The notes under the pieces are model-generated. The model did no database searches and was not told where the DNA came from. It saw only the letters and a list, made by a program, of their open reading frames with translations. The position numbers and the translations under genes were made by a program. 64,000 nt of DNA from Porphyridium purpureum (lineage: Eukaryota > Rhodophyta > Bangiophyceae > Porphyridiales > Porphyridiaceae): positions 124,001-188,000 of the forward strand of contig VRMN01000002.1 of assembly GCA_008690995.1 (NCBI GenBank), given 5' to 3'. Below are positions 1-8,060 of the stretch, one piece after another (position 1 is the stretch's first letter; each line of letters opens with the position of its first letter).

Positions 1-3000
1 GGTACCTGTTCATCAACACCTGCACGCCCAATACCACAGCGCGAAGCGCATTGAGATGAAGAAGCATACGCTTCACCTGGATCAAGAGCGGTACCGCTAT
101 TGTAAGTATCCAGAAAGGCTGTAATCTTGCAACGGAGCTGCGACGCAAGCACAATTTTGACTTCATCGTCTTCACGTACGTGATCAAAAATGCCTCGTAA
201 GTGTGTACATACTGTCGCGCCACCACGGCTCCGAGGCACACGCTCTACTTTCAAGTGTCGTACGATGGCGATATCCTGTACAGACGGCATACCCTGCACA
301 GGGTCCCGTGGTAATACTCCTTTCGTCTGGATTGGATGTACATCAACGTCGATTGTCCCAATCAAGACGAGACGGGCATATCGAAGACGCTGACGTACGT
401 CATCCCAATACTGAATAAAGTCATACCTTTCCTTGCCGTAGTAGTCCCAGTACGCAACAAAGCGCTCACTCTGCATGTTCGCATGGTTGTGCCGCACGGC
501 GATACGAGGCGTATAGCACACCTTATACTCTTGCTCGTACGAGTTTTGCATTTCATCCGACATCCATGTGCGCCGACCCTTCTGAACGTGATGCGTAAGT
601 GAGTCCCACACCGTGACTGCTTCTTTCATGGTCGATGTACATCCAACTGACGCTGAGACCGTGTGTGTAGTGCTTGGAAACGAAGGCATCGCCGTCACTT
701 GAAAAGACCATTCATCTGTCGATCGCGCACGGACACAGGTCCAGGAGTAGACAATCCCTTCCGGCCACGACCCCGTGCATACCACATCTTCCGGTACTGG
801 AGCTGCTCTAAACTCTAAAGGATGTGTCGGTTCACCGATTCCATGGTCGTGCGACATTGACGGGATGCGCTCTGCCGGATCTAAAAGTAAGCTACTGATG
901 TCTGCAAGATCGAATCGCTCATGCTGTTCAAGCATGTATCTATGCGGTACCGCCAGATTTACGCCAGCCACTTTTCTGTGCACCCTTTTGCATATGCGCA
1001 TGAGAGACTCGCTTGTACAAGTGTCGTGTAATCGCTTGCGCCCGAACTCCTCCAGATCTTTGCACAGATGCAAGAGCGCATGAAGTTTTGGCGCATCCCA
1101 AACAATTCCCGTCAAGTACTTGAGCTGCTGTATCTTATCCATGAGACTCGATACTAGATCTCTTCCTTCACGTACGTGTGCATCTGTTGGTCGAGCAAGA
1201 GACATCTTCGCGTACACGGATAAGGCTTGACAACACGTGATAAGATACACTGCTTTCCAGGCAGGGCCCATGGTCTTGTAATATCCATCGCAGGCGACAG
1301 CCACAATGACTTGTACAAGTAGTCCTGGCGAGTACTTATTCTCCACCATCTTGGACAACTGCTCGAACGGATTTGGCGTACGTCGGATCGGAATGTATAC
1401 TCCGGAAGAACGTGATAGACGCTCACGATCTTGTACCGTGCTGATTACAACCAAGCACTTGCCCAATGCAGAGTTACGAATGCGTGTAATGTTGTCAGCC
1501 GTTCGGCGTCCACCACTTACCTTTCGGCGTTTCTTTTGTCGTGTGGTACCACCATCATCACCGTCACTCGTTTCCGAGGAGGTGATCTCGTCACTGTCAA
1601 TTTCCATATCTTGCCCGAACCCAGACGCGTCGAGTTGCGCCACGGAAGCTGTTCCGCGTATGCGTCTGTCTTGTGCGTACCGGTCCAGAATGTACAAGGC
1701 TATGTTTGCCAGTTGACGGAGTATTCCAAGCTTGAAGCCATGCATCCAGTCCACACCAACGAGTGCAAAGAGACCGCGTTTATCCCAACGATTGAGGTAC
1801 CTCGCTTTTGCACCTGGAATATGGCGTATATTATATTTTGCACGCTGCCTGGCAGCACCTCCGCCCGACTGCTCAGCTATCGCAAACATGGGCTCTTCTT
1901 CGCGGTACTCAAAGCTCGTGTACGCGTTGAATGCCTCAGATCCAGGAACAAGACATACTTGACAGGGCCGCTCCTGAGTCATACGCGAGTTCAACGTAAC
2001 ACTGATGGTCGCAACCATGGGCATATCGCACGCGAATCTGAACAGAACTGGGAGCCATTTGATCATGGACCCATTGCACCGTACGGCCAAAGCGTGACGC
2101 TGCAAAGCGGTCGGCTCCGACAATGTCATAAATGGATCAAGCAAGAACTGTAGCACACTGTGCATGACACAAGGAGTATCATCCGTCGCTTTGCCCGCAT
2201 CCGGTAGAACTGGCGCGTACGCGATCACACGCGGCTCAAGAGGTCCATCGTGCATGTACCTATGCACGAGGTACAACGAGATGGGAGTGAGCGAATGAAT
2301 TCCGTTTGCTCGCATCTGAGCACCTTCAATGCAAACCATGACAGGCACCAGCATGATATCGGGCGGTACCGCTTCACGTATACGGCGCAAGTGCGCAGCA
2401 TTCTGCGCATGCGTTAATACAGTCTCGCCGCGCTCATTTGTTATGTGTGCAACCTCAAATGCTTGGTCGCCATAGCGATGCAATGCAACAACAAGCTCTC
2501 GCGCAATCAAAACCATGGGGTCGCGGTACCGCAAATCCACGCGCAGTGTCTTTCCTGCACATGCAACGGAAAGTTGTTTGATGTGCACCGGCATCTTCGC
2601 GAGTCCAACGCGCTGCAAAATATTTCCGCTCAAAAATCCTTTCCTGTGTAGTGGCCGGTCACGTACATGAGTCTGACTGCGAGTGAACCAGGTCTTCAAG
2701 GCCGCTCTACAGCGGGCACTCAGCACGTACTTGCACATGATAAGCTCGAACTCCAACTCAATAAGAGGTATCCCACTGATTTCTTTTTCCGCGTACGCGG
2801 ACAACAGTGCCTGTATACTCTCCGTTGTCTGCTGTGCCGAGTACCCCACGGCATCCGCGGCTAACATGGGCATCGCTTCACGCACATGAGGTGCCTCTTC
2901 TTGCGTGCCAGCAGCGATTTCCTGTACACATTCCGAGTCCTGATCAGCCCAATATTCCACCGCGTGCGCGAAGCCTGCGTCCGTGTCTTGGCTCGCTCCA

Positions 3001-3215
3001 CTCAGAGTCGATTGTCCGTCCGACTCAGTGCACTCCGCGACCGCGTTTGCGGAAGCAACGACGGGGTGCCCCATGTCAATAGCGCTCTGACCATCAGGGC
3101 ATGCCACGATTCGTACCGGAACCCTGCAATGGCCCACGTGCGCTGCAAGACTCTGACGGATGGTAAATCCGAGCTGCAGCATGGACTTCCCACAAATTGG
3201 GCAGTGCTCCTGCAT
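1..3215 (-). CDS. Plavaka-type DNA transposase, intact frame running off the left edge
   Basis: Reading the minus strand from ATG at 3215, the frame stays open for 1071 codons to base 1, so the C-terminus lies outside the window. An in-frame stop just upstream supports this start. The N-terminus has a C2H2 knuckle (C5, C8, H26, H29). The middle carries blocks typical of fungal Plavaka transposases. These are a VPVMVCIEG strand near residue 293, an ACDMP block with D397, a CxxC knuckle (C418, C421), a GVDWMHGFKLGI block with D489, and an APKLHALLH block near 709. An acidic and basic low-complexity insert (about residues 545-585) ends in QKKRRK, a likely nuclear signal. Plavaka elements are cut-and-paste DNA transposons; assignment rests on motif order, not a search. 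The first acidic position seems to be E rather than the usual D, so activity is uncertain even though the frame is intact. Confidence 0.72.
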   Translation of the reverse strand, partial: MQEHCPICGKSMLQLGFTIRQSLAAHVGHCRVPVRIVACPDGQSAIDMGHPVVASANAVAECTESDGQSTLSGASQDTDAGFAHAVEYWADQDSECVQEIAAGTQEEAPHVREAMPMLAADAVGYSAQQTTESIQALLSAYAEKEISGIPLIELEFELIMCKYVLSARCRAALKTWFTRSQTHVRDRPLHRKGFLSGNILQRVGLAKMPVHIKQLSVACAGKTLRVDLRYRDPMVLIARELVVALHRYGDQAFEVAHITNERGETVLTHAQNAAHLRRIREAVPPDIMLVPVMVCIEGAQMRANGIHSLTPISLYLVHRYMHDGPLEPRVIAYAPVLPDAGKATDDTPCVMHSVLQFLLDPFMTLSEPTALQRHALAVRCNGSMIKWLPVLFRFACDMPMVATISVTLNSRMTQERPCQVCLVPGSEAFNAYTSFEYREEEPMFAIAEQSGGGAARQRAKYNIRHIPGAKARYLNRWDKRGLFALVGVDWMHGFKLGILRQLANIALYILDRYAQDRRIRGTASVAQLDASGFGQDMEIDSDEITSSETSDGDDGGTTRQKKRRKVSGGRRTADNITRIRNSALGKCLVVISTVQDRERLSRSSGVYIPIRRTPNPFEQLSKMVENKYSPGLLVQVIVAVACDGYYKTMGPAWKAVYLITCCQALSVYAKMSLARPTDAHVREGRDLVSSLMDKIQQLKYLTGIVWDAPKLHALLHLCKDLEEFGRKRLHDTCTSESLMRICKRVHRKVAGVNLAVPHRYMLEQHERFDLADISSLLLDPAERIPSMSHDHGIGEPTHPLEFRAAPVPEDVVCTGSWPEGIVYSWTCVRARSTDEWSFQVTAMPSFPSTTHTVSASVGCTSTMKEAVTVWDSLTHHVQKGRRTWMSDEMQNSYEQEYKVCYTPRIAVRHNHANMQSERFVAYWDYYGKERYDFIQYWDDVRQRLRYARLVLIGTIDVDVHPIQTKGVLPRDPVQGMPSVQDIAIVRHLKVERVPRSRGGATVCTHLRGIFDHVREDDEVKIVLASQLRCKITAFLDTYNSGTALDPGEAYASSSQCASRCGIGRAGVDEQV

Positions 3216-4033
3216 TTCTCCAGTCCTTGCAGTGCTGCTTCACTTGGATGTTGCGTCTGTGTCTGGATGCTCTTACGCAATTAGAACGTGAACACGTGAT
3301 CCACAGAATCGGTACCGGAACGAGTTGACGAATGCCGACAGATTCTTTAACCACACCAAATGCCACGGCGCCAACTTTGTTTCGCACGTCAAACATTCCT
3401 AGACCTTTCCCGGAAACCATCTATAAGCGTTCGTCCTTTCAAATTTCAAGTATAAGTGCATCACCCTACATACGTACACCGCAGTTTATATACTTACATT
3501 GCACGGGTGCATTATGTGTCGCCCATTCTATACGTATATGATGGTATATCTGTGTACATTATATCAGTACATTCTATCTGCACCACCTTCTATGTGTTCA
3601 TCGCGATGTAAATCTTGTAGCGTACTACCATACATACGTACACCGAAGTGTATATATGTACAATACATGGGTTCATTTTGTAGTATGCATTATATGTTTG
3701 TATAAGGAGTTACATATGTACATTGTATGAGTACATTGTACGTGCTGCCTTAAATGGGTACGTAGTGGTTTACATCTTGCAAGTCGTCGCATTGTACATG
3801 TCCATAAAGAAGTATATGTGTACTATAAGCCGTGTATATGTGAGACTCGCCTTATATCGGTACATGGACATACTGTACGGAAACAAGGTATGGATATACG
3901 GCGACCATGTACGAATATAATATTCTTCGCCTTACATCGGTACATGTTCGCCGTATAGTGGTACATTTCGCCTCATATAGGTGAAAATGTGCCTTATATA
4001 CTGCAAATCCTCAAAATAAAAGACACAGACTGA
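3216..4033. other. AT-rich transposon-flanking DNA without a gene
   Basis: No supportable gene is visible here. Base composition drops sharply to AT-rich with many TACGTA and GTACAT words, unlike the GC-rich genes to the right. It probably belongs to the end of the Plavaka-type element or to debris between it and the mariner copy. Confidence 0.5.
3467..3699. repeat. Two degenerate direct repeats, offset 164 bp
   Basis: The word TACATACGTACACC occurs at 3467 and again at 3631. The following ~55 bases align in both copies (CG-AGT-TATATA, then GGGTGCATT or GGTTCATT), followed by weaker similarity. The pair could be subterminal repeats of the neighbouring transposon; a terminal inverted repeat could not be identified. 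Confidence 0.55.
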
Positions 4034-4609
4034 CCGCTGACACTCAAATTCGACCTCAAAAGGCTGGCCTTGACAAGACGGCATGAGCTGGAACAAATGA
4101 ATTGGGCCACAGTTGTGTTCAGGGACGAAATAAAGTGCAATCTGGATGGGCCAGATGCTATCCACATGACGTGGCTTGAGCGTACGAACGATCTTTCAAA
4201 CGTTTGGTCGTGACATTTGGGCGGCGGTCGATGCACTGCTTGGTGCGCCATTTTTGTGACAGGAGATGTTCACTTTCAACTCATTCACAGGATCTTCGCC
4301 GCTGCCAATTGTGTTTCCATGCTTCAGAATGACGGCGTGCTGGACCGCTGCCGTCAGATGGTGGACCCGAACATGGTTTTTCTCCAGGATATCGCGCTGG
4401 TGTACAAAAGTCGCCTGGCTAAGAATTTCATGATTGACAAGAATGTGGAGCTTCGAGACTGGCCAGCATACTCGCCGGACCTCAATGTCATCGAGAACAT
4501 GTGGGAGATACCAGCGCCCAAGGTTTACGTGGGTGCAAGGGAGTGTCAGATGGTGCTGGAGCTGAAAAATACCATCTTACTGGTTTGGGAGACTTTGGAC
4601 CAGCCTTAA
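4034..4609 (+). pseudogene. Tc1/mariner DD34E transposase, decayed
   Basis: Fragments of a Tc1-family catalytic domain are read in order on the plus strand. A VVFRDEIKCNLDGPD block (4109 onward) matches the first catalytic Asp region. FLQDIALVYKSR carries the second Asp, and DWPAYSPDLNVIENMW carries the final Glu with exactly 34 residues between them, the DD34E spacing of Tc1 elements. The frame has a stop after about 4196 and lacks the N-terminal DNA-binding domain. The stretch from about 4217 to 4609 is open but has no credible own start. Tc1 transposases cut and paste between TA dinucleotides. The copy is dead but young enough that the signature blocks are easily read. Confidence 0.85.
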
Positions 4610-4737
4610 CCAGTCAATTTGAACGCGTCTCTACCGAAACGCATATTCAACTGTGCGCATCTTTGAGGCGCATACGCACAAGGAAACGGCGACCGATTCC
4701 GACCTTTCATTGCTGAGTAATGGCTGGAACTGTGTCG

Positions 4738-4855
4738 TGTCCCCTATCCGTTTTGACCTCTGCCACATGCCCTTTTCACCGGACCTCTTTCCCTTTTATA
4801 GTAAAGCAGATCATTTTACTAGTAAAACTTGGAAAAAGGTACTGTCCCCTATCCG
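4738..4855. repeat. 13-bp direct repeat pair enclosing a 14-bp palindrome
   Basis: TGTCCCCTATCCG occurs at 4738-4750 and at 4843-4855. Between them lies the perfect palindrome TTTTACTAGTAAAA (4814-4827). The block sits just downstream of the mariner relic and just upstream of the Tic22 gene, so it may be the element's 3' end or a small non-autonomous insertion; it overlaps the probable Tic22 promoter. Confidence 0.5.
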
Positions 4856-4907
4856 ATTTGGTCGCACCTTATGTGCGAGATCTGCGCGGTGCTTGACGGT
4901 GGATAGG

Positions 4908-5852
4908 ATGTTCGTCGCGTTTGTAGGCGCCGCGCACGCGCTTGGCGGCGCGCAGCCGTGTCAGCATGCACGGTCCGTCCGCCAGACAATGTTCGCACCG
5001 TGGTGCACGCGTCGCCCGGTGGGGGCATCCGCGTCCAAGAAGATGCGGCAGATGCAGCACCGGCCCGCGCGGATCTCGACGCCGCTGCAGATGCAGCGCG
5101 GCGACGATGAAGACTCTTCTTCTTCTGCAGTGTCGTGGAAGACCGTCGGCGCGGTTTTTGCGCTTACCGCATTTGTGTTCTCGTCGCTCGCGCCGCTGTA
5201 CTTTGCAGCGACCAGCGGCAGCGCCTCGGTGAGCAAGGCCGAAATTGCCGAGCGCTTGCACGCCGTGCCAGTGTTTAGCGTCACAGACACCCAGGGCAAG
5301 CCTTACCTTGCCGAGCTGACGAGCAAGGAACGCCTGGGCTTATTCTACTTGGACCCGAGTGAGGCCGAGGCGCAGATGCGCTACGTTCAGTCTCAGGGAG
5401 AAACCGACGCTCGCGTGCTGCCCGTTGCGCTCGACGACGCGCTCAAGTTCACGGCGCGACCACCGCGCGCAGATGAATCGAGTAAGGATGTGTTTAAGCT
5501 CAAGGCCAAGGCACGTGAGCTGCAGCTCGCCCAGCAAATGACAGGCAAGGCTGAGACATTTGGCGAGGACTCGGTGCCTCTCTTCTACCTTGAGGGTCTG
5601 GCGTTCAAGCGGAACGGTGCGCGCGTCTTCCCTCTGTTTTTCAACTACGAGGAGCTGAACGCGTACGTGCAGCAGCTGCGCAAGCAAGGCACGGTGGATG
5701 AGAAAACACTCGAGGCGTCCAACGTGAACATCGTGGATCTCAACATGGTACTCTCGGAGCTCGCGTCGCCGCGGCGCGACCCCATCTGGAACGAAGTTGT
5801 GTTTCTGCCGCCACAGGACGGGATGAACTTTATGAAAGCGGTGCAAAAGTGA
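4908..5852 (+). CDS. TIC22: Tic22-like plastid protein import component
   Basis: This 314-residue protein resembles Tic22, a soluble intermembrane-space chaperone linking the TOC and TIC complexes of the chloroplast envelope. After an N-terminal presequence rich in R, A and S comes a hydrophobic stretch near residues 80-105. The family core then starts at HAVPVFSVTDTQGKPYL. SVPLFYLEGLAF and the C-terminal VVFLPPQDGMNF block are also family-like. The frame is open upstream to a GTG at 4653, but that part is transposon debris. ATG 4908 is therefore preferred, with ATG 4989 as an alternative. The gene converges on the cyclin gene, leaving 219 bp between stops with an AATAAA near 6018. Its 3' part is duplicated at 11189. 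The family call is firm at motif level; the exact start is uncertain. Confidence 0.8.
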   Translation: MFVAFVGAAHALGGAQPCQHARSVRQTMFAPWCTRRPVGASASKKMRQMQHRPARISTPLQMQRGDDEDSSSSAVSWKTVGAVFALTAFVFSSLAPLYFAATSGSASVSKAEIAERLHAVPVFSVTDTQGKPYLAELTSKERLGLFYLDPSEAEAQMRYVQSQGETDARVLPVALDDALKFTARPPRADESSKDVFKLKAKARELQLAQQMTGKAETFGEDSVPLFYLEGLAFKRNGARVFPLFFNYEELNAYVQQLRKQGTVDEKTLEASNVNIVDLNMVLSELASPRRDPIWNEVVFLPPQDGMNFMKAVQK

Positions 5853-6071
5853 CACGCACGTGTGTCTCGCACGGGTGATATGACGACGCGGGTCTGACGA
5901 AGGGTGCGTGCTCCGCGCTGGAACGTCGGGCTCGTGCACGGACGGGCGCTCTTGTGCGGCGCTGTGCGCGGGGGCGTATGGTCCAGTGTTCGTATTTACG
6001 CTTTGCATATTTTACAAAATAAATGACACCATTCTGATGCGCGGCCAGCATTGGCTCGCCAGCCTACCTGT

Positions 6072-6800
6072 TCATGGAGCGAGAGCGAGAGAGAGCAGGC
6101 GTGAACGCGACATGGTAAACTGCTCGGCGCCGACGTAGAGCTCAAAGTTGAGCATTTTCAGCATCTGGCGCTCCAACATGGCCACCTCCCGGCTGTCGCC
6201 AATGCCGCCCACTTGCGCAATGCCCCGCGCGCTGTAGCACACGTCTTCGGTGTATTTCATGCCAAGGTTAACCGCACTCAGCAGCAGCCGGTGCACATTG
6301 TACGAGTTGATGCAGATCGCGCCCCGATGTCGCAGTTGCGCCAAGTACACCATGGCAGTCACAAAGGCAGCTGTCGATATGTCGAGGAACTTGAGCATCC
6401 GCGCGGCGTATGCGCGGATGTCAATGCTGCTCGGGACCTGCGAGTAGAAGATGGCCGTGGGGTCTTTTCGAGACGGTAGCACGACGTGTGAATCATTCAA
6501 GTCACACTGCTCCCGGAGAATGTCCGCAACAGAATCCAGAAGCCGCTCCTTCTCCTGCGGCGTGAGCTCTGTTGCGTCAAACTGGGTGCCTTCACTCATC
6601 ACGGACTCGATCGACTCGGACCGTTGCAAGCCTGCGCCCGCTTGCGCCGCCATGTTAACTTTTTTGAGCATCTCACAGGGCTGCAGTGTCGGTCCAAGAG
6701 GCTGGCGCCGGTGCTCGATCGTGTCCGTGCCTTCGGGGCTCGACACGTCGCTCAAGTCTGCGTCGAACGCCATACTCCAAAGGTGCAGCACTCGATCCAT
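6072..6800 (-). CDS. P/U-type cyclin, copy A
   Basis: The 242-residue protein starts at ATG 6800; the duplicate at 12466 supports the same start, while the longer open frame upstream is not shared. Residues from about 100 onward form a single cyclin box of the Pho80/CYCU class. It contains FYSQVPSSIDIRAYAARML, AFVTAMVYLAQL, NVHRLLLSAVNLGMKYTED and the C-terminal LERQMLKMLNFELYVG helix. This class partners with PHO85- or CDKA-type kinases and is linked to nutrient and phosphate signalling or cell-cycle control in fungi and plants; the partner here is unknown. The N-terminal 90 residues are acidic and serine-rich, with possible phosphorylation sites. A paralogue of nearly identical sequence lies 5.7 kb away. 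Confidence 0.88.
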   Translation of the reverse strand: MDRVLHLWSMAFDADLSDVSSPEGTDTIEHRRQPLGPTLQPCEMLKKVNMAAQAGAGLQRSESIESVMSEGTQFDATELTPQEKERLLDSVADILREQCDLNDSHVVLPSRKDPTAIFYSQVPSSIDIRAYAARMLKFLDISTAAFVTAMVYLAQLRHRGAICINSYNVHRLLLSAVNLGMKYTEDVCYSARGIAQVGGIGDSREVAMLERQMLKMLNFELYVGAEQFTMSRSRLLSLALAP

Positions 6801-6897
6801 GACTGCGCCAGCAGCTCCGTGCGGTTTGCGCTGCTTCGTGCTGTGTGCCGATTCCAGGTACCAGCAACAGCGCAGCGGGCGGGCACTACCTCTGTCT

Positions 6898-6908
6898 GAC
6901 TGTACATG
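6898..6908. promoter_or_regulatory. CTGTAC-type motif upstream of cyclin A
   Basis: GACTGTACATG lies 98 bp upstream of the cyclin start codon and is conserved in the duplicate. It matches the recurrent promoter motif of this window. Confidence 0.4.
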
Positions 6909-7155
6909 CGATGAAGCAGCATGTGCGCCAGCAGCCGCTCCCCCGCTACCCGCTTGATGCGTCGCGCACCATTTTATACACGCGCGCCGCCGCCCACGTG
7001 CGTGCAGAATACGACACGAGCCCCGGTGGTGAGTCGCACCCATCCGCGAGCTGCCGACGCATGGTTGCGGCGTGTCCAGACGCGCGGCCGGCACCCAGCG
7101 GACACGCGGGAAGCATCGCCGGTCACGCACTGTGTGCACGCGCGGTGCGGTGCCA

Positions 7156-8060
7156 CTGCATCACTAAACAGCGCCGAAAATCCAGCGCCGTGCTTTGGCG
7201 CAGTGACTGCGAGTGTCCCGACAACAGCTATTTATAGCCTTGGCAGAACGCCGCCAAAACGCTCAACTGAATTTGAAAGGACACGCGCTCGACCGCTCGC
7301 GCCGAGTTGAACCGGTGTGTGAGAGGTTATTTCCCCTACCGGTGCGGGCTTCGTGCCACCAGTCGGTGCGGAGAGGATGCTGCTCGATGGGGCGGGACCC
7401 AAGAATGCAATAGTACTGCCCGATGCGTCGGCCTCGTACGACTGTCGACCTCTTCCGACGCACGCGTCTACTGGAAGAAGGTTACTCGCAGCTGGATAAA
7501 CAACGAGTCTGACCGCTGTCTGTCTCCCACGGGACGCTAGTTTTGCCCGTGCCGCTGGCTTTTTGTAACCCAGGCGCGGTAGAGTGATGATTGGCGTCAC
7601 TGCTTTGGCTGTGACAGCCAGTGCGAGTATGCAAGTGCACCGACACTTTGCGCATTTTCTGCACGCATGAGGGGCAAAAACAAGTTGGACAACGGGAAGG
7701 AACGAAAACGGCCAAGTTAAAGCTTCGGAAATTGATGGGACTGCATCGTGTTCCGTGCGCATCAATAAGGAGACGTCCCGCCGTCAGAGCCACAACTTGA
7801 TCCGCCTGGGGCTCGACCGCTACTTTCCCTTGAAAGCAGCTCATCAGCGCCTGCAACACGCACGTGAGAGAGCCCTACGCAGCGTGGCACCTTCGAGTGT
7901 TTCATTGTGAGTATTTGGATCCTGACGTTTGGACGCCTCTGCTTTCATATCGCGAGCGGGTGGTGATGTACAGCTCAAACCAGCCGCTGCGCTGTGATGG
8001 AGTGACGCCGCGAACAACGGTTGCCGCTTGCACATCCCAGCGCGCGCAAGGAAGCAGAGG
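7156..8060. other. Intergenic, no gene seen
   Basis: Nothing with recognisable protein similarity or coding texture was found. Open frames here are short, overlap on all frames and have no start context in common. Confidence 0.5.

Larger units (their letters stand above)
5523..7155. repeat. Segmental duplication, copy A
   Basis: This 1.63-kb segment holds the 3' part of Tic22, the intergenic spacer and the whole cyclin gene with its upstream region. It is nearly identical to 11189-12837. Similarity begins abruptly at CAGCTCGCCCAG inside the Tic22 frame and fades near 7155 beyond the cyclin promoter. Coding parts differ by very few substitutions; the upstream flank differs more and has small indels. 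Confidence 0.92.

Noticed and set aside
1431-2153. 240-codon plus-strand frame in the transposon zone
   Set aside because: It is antisense to the intact transposase frame and has no recognisable motif; the minus strand explains the coding signal.
3002-3420. Minus-strand frames of 92 and 108 codons just upstream of the transposase start
   Set aside because: They overlap the C2H2-encoding frame in other phases and lack motifs; the C5/C8/H26/H29 knuckle identifies the true frame.
4653-4907. N-terminal extension of the Tic22 frame from a GTG
   Set aside because: The codons run through transposon-derived DNA and a GTG start is unlikely in a nuclear gene.
6801-7139. Longer N-terminus for cyclin A
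   Set aside because: The duplicate gene does not keep this extension in frame with similar sequence; ATG 6800 is shared.
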